Below, one piece after another: positions 35,741 through 44,662 of a DNA stretch of 64,000 nt. Source of the DNA: Phenylobacterium sp. Its GTDB lineage: Bacteria; Pseudomonadota; Alphaproteobacteria; Caulobacterales; Caulobacteraceae. A program made the position numbers and the translations under genes. The notes under the pieces are model-generated. The model did not search any database. It saw nothing but the letters and a program-made list of their open reading frames with translations, and had not been told where the DNA came from. Each line of letters begins with the position of its first letter. The first letter of the stretch is position 1. The stretch is taken from the NCBI RefSeq assembly GCF_013822795.1, contig NZ_PNLB01000004.1, positions 62,001 to 126,000 of the forward strand. Direction: 5' to 3'.

Positions 35741-36610
35741 TCACTTGCGGGTTTCCAAGGGGTTTTTCACGCCCACAACGACGCGGTCGTTCGTGGACAA
35801 ATCCTTGATCGTCCAGACTTCACTACCGCCTGCTTCATTGAACAGGGCCTCGACCTGGTCCTTTTGGTCGTAGCCGATCTCGACCGCGAAGAGCCCGCCG
35901 GGCTTCAGCACGCGCATGATCTCCGGCGCCAGGCGGCGATAGGCGTCCAGCCCGTCAACGCCGCCGTCCAGGGCCAGGCGCGGGTCGAAATGGCGCACCT
36001 CCGGCTCCAGCGTCTCGATGATCTCGCTGGCGATGTAGGGCGGGTTAGAGACGATGACGTCGAAGCTGGCGTCCTGCAGGCCGGCGGTCCAATCACCGCG
36101 GGCGAAGGCGACGCGGCCCGCCAGGCCGAGGTTGGAGGCGTTCTCGCGGGCCACGGCCAGGGCGTCATCGGAAATGTCGGTGGCCAGGCCCTTGGCGGCG
36201 GGGCGCTCGGCCAGGATCGACAGGATGATCGCGCCCGAGCCGACGCCCAGGTCGAGGATGTCGAAGGCCATCTGCTCGGGAAACTGCTTGAGCACGTAGT
36301 CGACGATGACCTCAGTCTCCGGCCGCGGGGTCAGGACGTCGGCGTTGACTGCCAGCATGACCTTCCAGAAGCCCTTGCGGCCGAGGATGTGGCTGACCGG
36401 CTCGCGGCGCTCGCGGCGCGAGACGTAGTCCTCCAGGCGTTCCGCCTGCTCAGGCGTCAGGGCGCGGTGCGGGTCGGTGACGATGTCGGCCCGGGTGGCG
36501 TCGGCCGCGGCCTCGACCAGCAGCCGTGCGTCGATCACCGGGCCCACCAGGCCGACGGCTTCCAGCCGAGACTTGGCCGACTGCCAGGCTTGCAGGAGGG
36601 TGATCGTCAT
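35741..36610 (-). CDS. prmC: Peptide chain release factor N5-glutamine methyltransferase PrmC
   Basis: A 289-residue enzyme (HemK) that methylates the glutamine of the GGQ motif in RF1 and RF2. The NPPY active site is seen in FDVIVSNPPYIASE and the AdoMet site in ILDLGVGSGAIILSILAE. The ATG at 36610 overlaps the stop of the MOSC gene (ATGA), so translation is coupled. Its substrate RF1 (prfA) is 2 kb away on the same strand but separated by an inverted YihY gene and the MOSC gene; in many bacteria prfA and prmC are directly joined. Confidence 0.95.
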   Translation of the reverse strand: MTITLLQAWQSAKSRLEAVGLVGPVIDARLLVEAAADATRADIVTDPHRALTPEQAERLEDYVSRRERREPVSHILGRKGFWKVMLAVNADVLTPRPETEVIVDYVLKQFPEQMAFDILDLGVGSGAIILSILAERPAAKGLATDISDDALAVARENASNLGLAGRVAFARGDWTAGLQDASFDVIVSNPPYIASEIIETLEPEVRHFDPRLALDGGVDGLDAYRRLAPEIMRVLKPGGLFAVEIGYDQKDQVEALFNEAGGSEVWTIKDLSTNDRVVVGVKNPLETRK

Positions 36611-37383
36611 GCAGTGGGCTCCAGGGACGGCATGGTGGCGGCGTCGCCGACCGTGATCCGCCCAGAATCGGTAACGTGGACATAGATGCCCAGGTTCATG
36701 TGCCCATAGTTGTCGAACAGCGCCTTGACCACATCCATGTCGCGCTCGGCGGTGTCCGGGTTCACGTGGGTGGCGGCGCAACGGACGATGGGCTTGAACA
36801 CCTTGGCGCGGGCGAAGCCGATCATCAGCTCGCGGCCCTCCCACTCGTTCTCGACCCAGGCGGGCCAGCCCTCGACATAGAGGTTGCCGCGGAAGCGCAG
36901 CGGGTCCACGGGGCGGCCGATCTTGGCCTCGAGGTCGCGGACGCTGGCCATGTTGATGATCGAGACGTGGCCCAACGGGTGGTCCATGAACCGGTAGCCG
37001 GGCGCATCGAGCACCTTGAGCTCACCGCGGACTTCCTCACCAAGCAGAGCGGTCAGCCAGCCGGCGAAGGCGATGCGGCCGTCGGCCTGCTGCAGCGAGC
37101 CGCTGAAGTCCGGCTGGCCGTCCGCGGTGGCCGACAGAACGCCGCTCGCCTCGTCGTAGCGCGTGCGGGCCTTGGCCACCTCGGCGATGGCCATCAGCAC
37201 CGTGAACTTCTGCTTGGGGATATAGGCCGGCGCGGCCGGGTCGAAGCCTGACGGGCCGTTCTCGATCGCGTAGAGCCGGTCGCAGGGGAACGGGCCGCCG
37301 GCGGTCAGTTCCGCATGGTCGAGGCGCTCGGGGGTGAAGCCCTTGACGGGGTGGCGGTAAAGCGCAGCGATGTGGCCGGTCAT
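36607..37383 (-). CDS. MOSC domain protein
   Basis: A 258-residue protein of the MOSC superfamily, which includes molybdenum cofactor sulfurase C-terminal domains and YiiM/YcbX. Visible features are the N-terminal MTGHIAALYRHPVKGFTPERLD, the beta-barrel-like middle and the conserved cysteine region KPIVRCAATHVNPDTAERD near residue 210. Members bind a sulfur or molybdenum-cofactor group. The start was set at ATG 37383, where the family begins; the frame stays open upstream. It overlaps prmC by 4 nt. The substrate is unknown. Confidence 0.88.
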   Translation of the reverse strand: MTGHIAALYRHPVKGFTPERLDHAELTAGGPFPCDRLYAIENGPSGFDPAAPAYIPKQKFTVLMAIAEVAKARTRYDEASGVLSATADGQPDFSGSLQQADGRIAFAGWLTALLGEEVRGELKVLDAPGYRFMDHPLGHVSIINMASVRDLEAKIGRPVDPLRFRGNLYVEGWPAWVENEWEGRELMIGFARAKVFKPIVRCAATHVNPDTAERDMDVVKALFDNYGHMNLGIYVHVTDSGRITVGDAATMPSLEPTA

Positions 37384-37522
37384 GTGCCCCTCGTCTTCCC
37401 GAGCGTTCGGCTGATGGGTTGTCTTCGCACAGTCGCGCCCGCGCCGGTAGCTGTCTGGCCAGGGGAACACTGGCAAGATCAGGGTGTTCCAGCCTGTCTG
37501 GCGCGGCGGAGAAAGGGTGCGG

Positions 37523-38722
37523 ATGACGGATCAGAAGGAGCGATCGGCGTGGGACCGCGCCGTCGGGATCTTCTGGCGGGCCGCGCCGTGGGTCGGATTC
37601 ATCGCCATGACCGAGCTCTGGCGGCGCAGCCGCCAGCATGTCGGCGGCGGGCTCAGCGTCGACGCCATCGCCACCCCCGCGGCCTTCGAGGCCGCCGAGC
37701 CGCGGCGCGGGCGCATCGCCCACGGGCCGCACGCCATCCCGCCGAAGGGCTGGAAGGACATCGCCTGGCGCACCTATCAGGAGATCGGTCGCGACCGTCT
37801 GCCCTCGGTGGCCGGCGGGGTGACGTTCTACACGCTGCTGGCGCTGTTCCCGGCGATGGGGGTGTTCGTCTCGCTCTATGGGTTGATCGCCGATGTGAGC
37901 GCCGTCCAGCAGCAACTCGACAGCCTGGCCACGGTGTTTCCGGCCGAGGTCATCGACATCGTCGGCCAGCAGATGATCCTGCTGGCCAGCCGCCCGTCGG
38001 CGACGCTGTCGGTGGCGTTCCTGGTCAGCCTGCTGCTGTCGGTGTGGTCGGCCAACGCCGGGATGAAGGCGCTCTTCGATGGTCTGAACGTCGCCTATGA
38101 CGAGAAGGAGAAGCGTAACTTCTTCAACCGCACGCTGCTGACCTACCTGTTCACCTTTGGGGCGTTGCTGTTCCTGGTGGTGATGAGCGCGGTGCTGGTG
38201 GCCGCGCCGTTCGCCTTCGAACGCCTGGGACTGGAGGAGCTGGCCCTGATCTGGATCCCGCTGCGCTGGCTGATCCTGCTGGGCATCGCGGCCGGGGCGT
38301 TCGGCGTAATCTATCGCTACGCCCCCTGCAGGGCGCGGGCACGCTGGCGGTGGGTGAGCGTCGGGGCGGCCCTGGCGGCAGGGTTCTGGCTGGTGGGGTC
38401 GCTGGGCTTTTCCTGGTATCTCAACAACATCGCCCATTACGACGTGACTTATGGCTCGCTGGGCGCGGTGGTGGCGTTCATGACCTGGATCTGGTTTTCG
38501 GTCATGGTCGTGCTGCTGGGGGCCGAGATCAACGCCGAGATCGAGCACCAGACGGCGCTCGACACCACGAGCGGACCGGACAAGCCGATGGGCGAACGCG
38601 GCGCGGCCATGGCCGACAGCGTCGGCCTGGCCTTTCACCTGGACATTTCGAAGATCAAGGAGCGGGCGGTCAGCGACAGCCTGCGTCAGGCCGAGAAAGT
38701 CCGACGGGCGCTGCGGCGCTAG
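37523..38722 (+). CDS. YihY/UPF0761 (BrkB-like) inner membrane protein
   Basis: A 399-residue membrane protein. The family core starts at IAWRTYQEIGRDRLPSVAGGVTFYTLLALFPAM and contains about six membrane spans (for example YLFTFGALLFLVVMSAVLVAA and WLILLGIAAGAFGVIYRYA, and near the end GAVVAFMTWIWFSVMVVLLGAE). An extra cytoplasmic N-terminal part of about 80 residues precedes it. Function is not settled; the label ribonuclease BN is historic and wrong. The ATG at 37523 is preferred to an upstream GTG. It is placed opposite to the flanking prfA and MOSC genes, splitting them. Confidence 0.87.
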   Translation: MTDQKERSAWDRAVGIFWRAAPWVGFIAMTELWRRSRQHVGGGLSVDAIATPAAFEAAEPRRGRIAHGPHAIPPKGWKDIAWRTYQEIGRDRLPSVAGGVTFYTLLALFPAMGVFVSLYGLIADVSAVQQQLDSLATVFPAEVIDIVGQQMILLASRPSATLSVAFLVSLLLSVWSANAGMKALFDGLNVAYDEKEKRNFFNRTLLTYLFTFGALLFLVVMSAVLVAAPFAFERLGLEELALIWIPLRWLILLGIAAGAFGVIYRYAPCRARARWRWVSVGAALAAGFWLVGSLGFSWYLNNIAHYDVTYGSLGAVVAFMTWIWFSVMVVLLGAEINAEIEHQTALDTTSGPDKPMGERGAAMADSVGLAFHLDISKIKERAVSDSLRQAEKVRRALRR

Positions 38723-38731
38723 GCCGAGCGC

Positions 38732-39808
<1,077 letters not shown>

Positions 39809-39874
39809 GGAGTTCCAGTCGCTGCTGAACTAAAGGGGCGCTTTCTCTAACGCCCCCGCGCCGCGCCTCCAACG

Positions 39875-39903
39875 AAAAAGGCCCTCTCCGCGAGGAGAGG
39901 GCC
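39875..39903 (-). terminator. Intrinsic terminator
   Basis: A 10-bp perfect stem (GGCCCTCTCC with GGAGAGGGCC, loop GCGA) followed on the minus strand by TTTTT, 29 nt beyond the stop of the 97-residue protein. Confidence 0.87.
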
Positions 39904-39931
39904 CATCCGTCCGCCGGAGCGGAAAAACGTC

Positions 39932-40225
39932 TTAGACGCGCACGCCCGTGAGCGGAGCCGAGCCGAAGGCGCCCAGCTTCACGTTGCCGCTCATGGAGTC
40001 GCCGGCCACGGTGGCCGAGAACTCGAGGGTCATCGGCATCGGTTGGGTGATGGCGGTCGACCAGGTCAGGGTGTCGCCCGAAACCTTACCTTCGATGGCC
40101 TGCTCACCCATGCGGCCCTTGGTTTGGCCGGTGAAGGTGTCGCCGCTCGTGGTGATCGAGGCCTCGACCTCTTGAGCGCCCATCGGCGAATTGATGGTGA
40201 TCTTCCAGTTGCCGTCAGCGGACAT
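39932..40225 (-). CDS. Small hypothetical beta-rich protein
   Basis: A 97-residue protein without a signal peptide. Short alternating segments (GNWKITINSPMGAQEVEASI, DTFTGQTKGRMGEQ, LTWSTAITQPMPMTLEF) give a beta-barrel-like pattern, resembling small lipocalin-like or DUF-type domains reported in metagenome and Caulobacterales genomes. I do not recognise a named family. A strong GGGAGGGAC ribosome binding site precedes the ATG and a terminator follows, which supports a real gene expressed alone. Confidence 0.75.
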   Translation of the reverse strand: MSADGNWKITINSPMGAQEVEASITTSGDTFTGQTKGRMGEQAIEGKVSGDTLTWSTAITQPMPMTLEFSATVAGDSMSGNVKLGAFGSAPLTGVRV

Positions 40226-40345
40226 GATGTCCCTCCCTGGGGTTTAGGCGAGGCACCTAATCAAGGCTAAGGCGCGAGTGCAAGAGGTGACGCGGGCGTC
40301 ATCTTTGACAATGTTCAATTTGAAATGCCGTTCGGGGACCGGCGT

Positions 40346-40813
40346 TCACGCGCTGAGCGGCGGAAGCTCCGGCTCGATGAGCTCGAACCCCACGGCGTGC
40401 AGCGCCCGGCCAAGCCCTTGGATGCGCTCGTAGAACTCTACCGCGGCGTCCATCATTTCGGGCGAGGTGAAGACCGCGGCCGGGGCGATCAGGCCGCCTG
40501 GGACGCGCTCGATGACGCCGAGCGAAATAAACGCCTCGACGTAGCGGTCGACGATTTCGCCTGGCGCGCCGATGGCCTTGCGCAGGGCGGCGTCGGTCAT
40601 CGGCAGGCTGCCCTTGTCGGGGCCGATGCGGTGCAGGCCGGCATATCGTTCGTCGCCGAGCAGGTTCTCGCCGTTGGCGCTCCAGATGGTGGTGAACACC
40701 AGCAGCGCGAAGACGTCGCCGCCGTGCAGCTTGGCGAAGGAGCGAAGGGCGGCGAGGATCTCGAAAGTTCCGGTGCGGAGCACGGCGCGCCTGTTGTCGG
40801 CTGCTGCGTCCAT
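40346..40813 (-). CDS. Hypothetical protein, paralog A of a tandem pair
   Basis: A 155-residue soluble, mostly helical protein of unknown function. It shares with the next gene upstream a set of motifs in the same order: RRAV at the start, GGDVFALLVFTTIWSANG near 35, LxGDxRYxxLxxI near 55, and AVFTSPEMMDAAVEFYERI near 120. The ATG at 40813 has a strong AAGGGGGG ribosome binding site and aligns with the paralog start. No DNA-binding or catalytic motif is seen, although the pattern (helices, a late wing-like AVFTxPEM segment) could fit a winged-helix regulator. Gap to the paralog is 72 nt. Confidence 0.72.
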   Translation of the reverse strand: MDAAADNRRAVLRTGTFEILAALRSFAKLHGGDVFALLVFTTIWSANGENLLGDERYAGLHRIGPDKGSLPMTDAALRKAIGAPGEIVDRYVEAFISLGVIERVPGGLIAPAAVFTSPEMMDAAVEFYERIQGLGRALHAVGFELIEPELPPLSA

Positions 40814-40885
40814 GTTCGCCCCCCTTCGATTTGCGTTCGCCGAACGACCTATGCGAACCGCCGCCGCCCTGGTCAACTGTCCTGG

Positions 40886-41341
40886 TCAGTCGCCGAAGGA
40901 GAAACCGGCCGAGCGTAGCGAGGTGACCATTTGGACGACGCTTTCGTAAAGTTCGCTCGTGCCCTGGAGCATCTCGGGCTGCGTGAAGACCGCGGTCGGC
41001 ACGACCAGCCTGCCTGACACCTCTTCCGCCAGGCCCTTGTCCAGCAGGCGCTTCACATAGGTCTGCAGAATGTCGTCGGGCATCGGCAGCGCGTGGCGCA
41101 GCTCGTCAAGGCTCGCCGGCTTGCGCAGGGCGTCAGGTGGAATGGACTTCAGCTGAACGTAGCGCGGGTCGCCGATCAGGTGACTGGAGTTGAGCACCCA
41201 GATCGCGGTGAACACGAAGTACTCGATGACGTCGCCGTCATGGACCTTGGCCATGGCGCCAGCGATCTTGGTCATCTCGGTGGCGACGATGCGAACGACG
41301 GCGCGGCGGGTGTCCGCTGGAACCGGAGAGAACGTAGTCAA
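40886..41341 (-). CDS. Hypothetical protein, paralog B of a tandem pair
   Basis: A 151-residue protein homologous to the gene just downstream: RRAVVRIVATEMT, HDGDVIEYFVFTAIWVLNS, LIGDPRYVQLKSIPPD and VVPTAVFTQPEMLQGTSELYES line up with the paralog. I set the start at TTG 41341 (LTTFSPVPADTRRAVV): the leader contains TGGGG at the right distance, the TATAAT at 41362-41367 would give a transcript beginning near 41355, and the paralog begins at the same point. A GTG at 41359 is the other candidate. No function is assigned. Confidence 0.7.
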   Translation of the reverse strand: MTTFSPVPADTRRAVVRIVATEMTKIAGAMAKVHDGDVIEYFVFTAIWVLNSSHLIGDPRYVQLKSIPPDALRKPASLDELRHALPMPDDILQTYVKRLLDKGLAEEVSGRLVVPTAVFTQPEMLQGTSELYESVVQMVTSLRSAGFSFGD

Positions 41342-41361
41342 ATCAATACCCCAGAGCACTC

Positions 41362-41367
41362 ATTATA
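41362..41367 (-). promoter_or_regulatory. -10 element TATAAT upstream of paralog B
   Basis: On the minus strand a perfect TATAAT lies at 41367-41362, putting the likely transcript start near 41355. No clear -35 match is seen. The position argues against the GTG start at 41359 of the downstream gene. Confidence 0.55.
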
Positions 41368-41428
41368 AGGTCTAGGGCATTTCGCCGGGCGCGAATAGCG
41401 GCCCGACGCAGTTCGCATAACGTGTGAT

Positions 41429-42571
41429 CTATTCCGCCGCCTGCAGCGCGGCCTGCTCGGCCTTGGCGAGCTCGGCGGCCTTGGCCTCGACCAGCTCGAC
41501 GATGTGGTCGACCATCCGCGCGTTGTCCATCTTGTGATCCGGCTTTCCGGCCAGATAGACCATGCCCGCGCCCTTGCCGCCGCCGGTGAAGCCGACGTCG
41601 GTCATCAGCGCCTCACCCGGGCCGTTGACCACGCAGCCGATGATCGAGAGGCTCATCGGGGTCGCGATGTGGGCCAGGCGTTGCTCCAGGGCCTCGACGG
41701 TCGCGATGACGTTGAAGCCCTGCCGCGCGCAGGACGGGCAGGCGATGATGTTCACGCCGCGGTGCCGAAGGCCCAGCGACTTCAGGATGTCGAACCCGAC
41801 CTTGATCTCTTCGACCGGGTCGGCCGCCAGGCTGACGCGGATGGTGTCGCCGATGCCGGCCCAGAGCAGCGCGCCCATGCCGATCGCGGACTTCACGGTG
41901 CCGGTGCGCAGGGCGCCGGCTTCGGTGATGCCGACGTGCAGCGGGCAGTCGATGGCCTCGGCCAGCTGCTGATAGGCGGCGACGGTCATGAAGGGGTCGG
42001 ACGCCTTCACGCTGATCTTGAACTCGTGGAAGTCGTTGTCCTGCAGGATGCGCGCGTGATCGAGAGCGCTCTCGACCATGGCGGCGGGACAGGGCTCGCC
42101 GTACTTCTCCAGCAGGTGGGGTTCGAGGCTGCCCGCGTTGACGCCGATCCGCATCGAGCAGCCATGGTCGCGGGCCGCCTGGATGACTTCGCGCACGCGG
42201 TCGGGCGAGCCGATGTTGCCGGGATTGATCCGCAGGCAGGCCGCGCCAGCCTTGGCCGCCTCGATGCCCCGCTTGTAGTGGAAGTGGATGTCGGCCACGA
42301 GCGGGACCTTGGCCTCGCGGGCGATGGTCTTGAACGCCTCGGTGGAGTCGACATCGGGGCAGGAGACCCGGACGATGTCGGCGCCGGCTTCTTCCAGTTG
42401 GCGGATCTGATCGATCGTCGCCGCGGCGTCGGCCGTGAGCGTGTTGGTCATCGACTGGACCGTGATCGGGGCGTCGCCGCCCACCTCGACCTTGCCGACG
42501 CGAATCTTGCGCGAGACCCGGCGGTCGATGGCGCGCCAGGGACGGACGTGGGTGTGATCTTGCACGGTCAT
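41429..42571 (-). CDS. ispG: 4-hydroxy-3-methylbut-2-enyl diphosphate synthase IspG
   Basis: A 380-residue iron-sulfur enzyme of the MEP isoprenoid pathway: it turns 2-C-methyl-D-erythritol 2,4-cyclodiphosphate into HMBPP with electrons from flavodoxin or ferredoxin. Cluster cysteines are in [13 protein letters not shown] and [10 protein letters not shown]; the TIM-barrel part begins [22 protein letters not shown]. The gene runs after the LOG protein gene with a 78-nt gap. In E. coli ispG follows rodZ directly; here the LOG gene sits between them. Confidence 0.97.
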   Translation of the reverse strand: MTVQDHTHVRPWRAIDRRVSRKIRVGKVEVGGDAPITVQSMTNTLTADAAATIDQIRQLEEAGADIVRVSCPDVDSTEAFKTIAREAKVPLVADIHFHYKRGIEAAKAGAACLRINPGNIGSPDRVREVIQAARDHGCSMRIGVNAGSLEPHLLEKYGEPCPAAMVESALDHARILQDNDFHEFKISVKASDPFMTVAAYQQLAEAIDCPLHVGITEAGALRTGTVKSAIGMGALLWAGIGDTIRVSLAADPVEEIKVGFDILKSLGLRHRGVNIIACPSCARQGFNVIATVEALEQRLAHIATPMSLSIIGCVVNGPGEALMTDVGFTGGGKGAGMVYLAGKPDHKMDNARMVDHIVELVEAKAAELAKAEQAALQAAE

Positions 42572-42649
42572 GGCCTCGAAAATAAGGGCTTCCAGGACAA
42601 AACGCGAGGCCGCGCCGCGCCGCAGTGCAGCGGCGGGCCCCGCATGGCG

Positions 42650-43438
42650 TCAGGTGATGTCCTCGCCGTGCTTGACCCCGCCGGCGACCAGCTGGGTCCA
42701 AACCTGTTCGGCGTTTTCGGCGAAGGTGAAGAGGTCGAGGTCGGAGGCCTTGATCATGCCCTCGGCGATCATGGCGTCGAAGTTGATCACCGAGCGCCAG
42801 TAGGCTTCGTCGAACAGGACGACGGGGATCTTGGGCGCCTTGTCAGTCTGGCGCAGGGTGAGGATCTCGAACAGCTCGTCCAGAGTGCCGAACCCACCCG
42901 GGAACACCACCAGCGCATTGGCGCGCATGGCCAGGTGCATCTTGCGCATGGCGAAGTAGTGAAAGCGGAAGGTCAGGTCTGGCGTCGAATAGGCGTTCGG
43001 CTCCTGCTCGAAGGGCAGGGTGATGTTGAACCCGACCGAAGGGGCGCCGGCGTCGACAGCGCCGCGATTGGCCGCCTCCATCACGCCGGGCCCGCCGCCA
43101 GTGGCGATGACATTGTCGCGGGGGCCGCCGTTGCTCAGCAGGGCCCCGCCGCGCTGCGACGCGATCTTGCCGAACTCGCGCGCCGCCGCGTACCAGGCGC
43201 CATGGCGGCCAGGGCCGTCCTCAGAGATGCGGGCGCTGCCGAACACGACGATGGTCGAGCGCACGCCCCACGCGCGCAGCGCCTCTTCGGCCTTGGCGTA
43301 CTCCAGCAGAAAGCGGACTCCGCGCATGGAGTCGCCGAGCAGGAAGTCCTCGTCGAGCGCGGCCAGCCGATAGGAAGGCGAGGCCATCTGCGTGGCGTTG
43401 CCGGGATGGGCCTCGCTGTTCGTGACACCTGCGACCAT
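42650..43438 (-). CDS. LOG family protein (TIGR00730)
   Basis: A 262-residue protein of the LOG (lonely guy) family, which hydrolyses cytokinin riboside or nucleotide 5 prime-monophosphates at the N-glycosidic bond; older records call it a lysine decarboxylase. The motif PGGxGTxxE is seen as FPGGFGTLDELFEIL, with the first loop IATGGGPGVMEAANRG. The size fits the longer LOG subgroup with an N-terminal extension. The ATG at 43438 has a strong GGAGG eight bases ahead. It sits in the rodZ-LOG-ispG run; the bacterial substrate is unknown. Confidence 0.92.
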   Translation of the reverse strand: MVAGVTNSEAHPGNATQMASPSYRLAALDEDFLLGDSMRGVRFLLEYAKAEEALRAWGVRSTIVVFGSARISEDGPGRHGAWYAAAREFGKIASQRGGALLSNGGPRDNVIATGGGPGVMEAANRGAVDAGAPSVGFNITLPFEQEPNAYSTPDLTFRFHYFAMRKMHLAMRANALVVFPGGFGTLDELFEILTLRQTDKAPKIPVVLFDEAYWRSVINFDAMIAEGMIKASDLDLFTFAENAEQVWTQLVAGGVKHGEDIT

Positions 43439-43493
43439 GACTGAACCTCCGTACTGAATCGGAGGGCAACTTCGCCGAGACGGCGCCGCGAGG

Positions 43494-44492
43494 CTAGCCC
43501 GCAAGCTTCTCGGCGGCGATCGTGGGGGCCGGCATCAGGCCCTTGCTCTGGCCGCCGACGAACACCTGGAAGGCGGCCGGGTCGGTGACCTCGAGGGTCA
43601 GGCCCTTGAGGTTCGGGACGCGGTAAGCCTGGCCTGCCGACAGTTGGCGGGCGAAGTGGGCCGCTCCGCCGGCCCCGCGAACGATCAGCGAGGCACCTTT
43701 GCGGGCCTGGAGGGTGACCAGCGAGGCGGCAGGTTCGGCGCCGTAGACCGTTCCGCGGGCCACGAAGGTCGCGGGCAGGGGTTCGGTCGGCGCGGCGGGC
43801 TCGGCCTTGGGCGCGGCGGCTGCGGCCTTCTTGGCGGCGACGACGGCGTCGGACGACCCGCCCGCGGCGGTGGCTTCGGCCAGGCCGGGCGTTTCGTAGG
43901 GCGTCGGGGTGGTGGATTCGACCGGCGCCGGCAGCGGCGCGCCGAGCGCGACCGGGCCGGCGGGCGCACCGAGCTTGGCCTTGGCGATGGCGGCGGCCGG
44001 GGCGGTGTGCGGGGGCGGGGCCTCGGCGGTCATCGCGCGTTGGGCGACGTTCCAGAGCACGATCGCGGCGATCACCAGCATGCCGCCGCCGACGACCAGG
44101 GTCAGGCGCGGATCCTTGGATTCGACGACGCCGATCGGCGCGCGCAGGGCGGTGTCGTGGATCGGCTCGTCCCGGCGGAAGCGCTCGACCGCGGCGTCGC
44201 CGTCGAGGCCCAGGGCCGCGGCGTAGGCTCGGATGTAGCCGATGGTGAACGGGCGCGATGGCAGCTCGTCCAGCCGCATTTCTTCAATCGCCGCCAGGTA
44301 GCTGCGGCGAATTCGCGTGGAGTCGGCCAGTTCCTGGAGGTTGAGGCCGCGAAGTTCCCGGGCGGCCTTCAGCGCGGCGCCAATATCGGGTCCAACTTCG
44401 AGGGACGGCGTCAGGCCGCCGGCGCGGTTGGTCTCGCGATCACCGCCGTTACGCAAATCCAGACTGGTAACCCCGCCAGTATCGAGCGGCAT
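43494..44492 (-). CDS. rodZ: RodZ-like membrane-anchored helix-turn-helix protein
   Basis: A 332-residue protein with an N-terminal Xre-type helix-turn-helix (residues 36-100, IGAALKAARELRGLNLQELAD and RPFTIGYIRAYAAALGLD), a single membrane span near 131-150 (LTLVVGGGMLVIAAIVLWNV), an Ala/Pro-rich periplasmic linker and a C-terminal DUF4115 domain. RodZ links MreB filaments to the cell-wall elongation machine. It is upstream of LOG and ispG on the same strand, as rodZ and ispG are in E. coli. The start may be later than the ATG at 44492, as the first 30 residues are low-complexity. Confidence 0.88.
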   Translation of the reverse strand: MPLDTGGVTSLDLRNGGDRETNRAGGLTPSLEVGPDIGAALKAARELRGLNLQELADSTRIRRSYLAAIEEMRLDELPSRPFTIGYIRAYAAALGLDGDAAVERFRRDEPIHDTALRAPIGVVESKDPRLTLVVGGGMLVIAAIVLWNVAQRAMTAEAPPPHTAPAAAIAKAKLGAPAGPVALGAPLPAPVESTTPTPYETPGLAEATAAGGSSDAVVAAKKAAAAAPKAEPAAPTEPLPATFVARGTVYGAEPAASLVTLQARKGASLIVRGAGGAAHFARQLSAGQAYRVPNLKGLTLEVTDPAAFQVFVGGQSKGLMPAPTIAAEKLAG

Positions 44493-44598
44493 GGCTACTT
44501 TGGCGCCTCTTGCTAGCGTTTACGATCTAAAGGCGAAGTCGCGCCCTGCCAGAGTTACAGTATAGATCTTAATATTAGGTTGTAAGTACCACCCTAGG

Positions 44599-44613
44599 CA
44601 TTGAAATTCAATG
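44599..44613. repeat. 15-bp perfect palindrome upstream of rodZ
   Basis: CATTGAA-A-TTCAATG (44599-44613) lies 107 nt upstream of the rodZ start in an AT-rich patch that also holds a TATACT -10-like hexamer at 44559-44564 on the minus strand. It is a possible operator in the rodZ promoter region, and it is close to the ptsP stop. Confidence 0.5.
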
Positions 44614-44662
44614 CGCTAATGGGGCGTGGGGGTGCGACGCAGCGTCCCCCTGAGCGCGCTGC

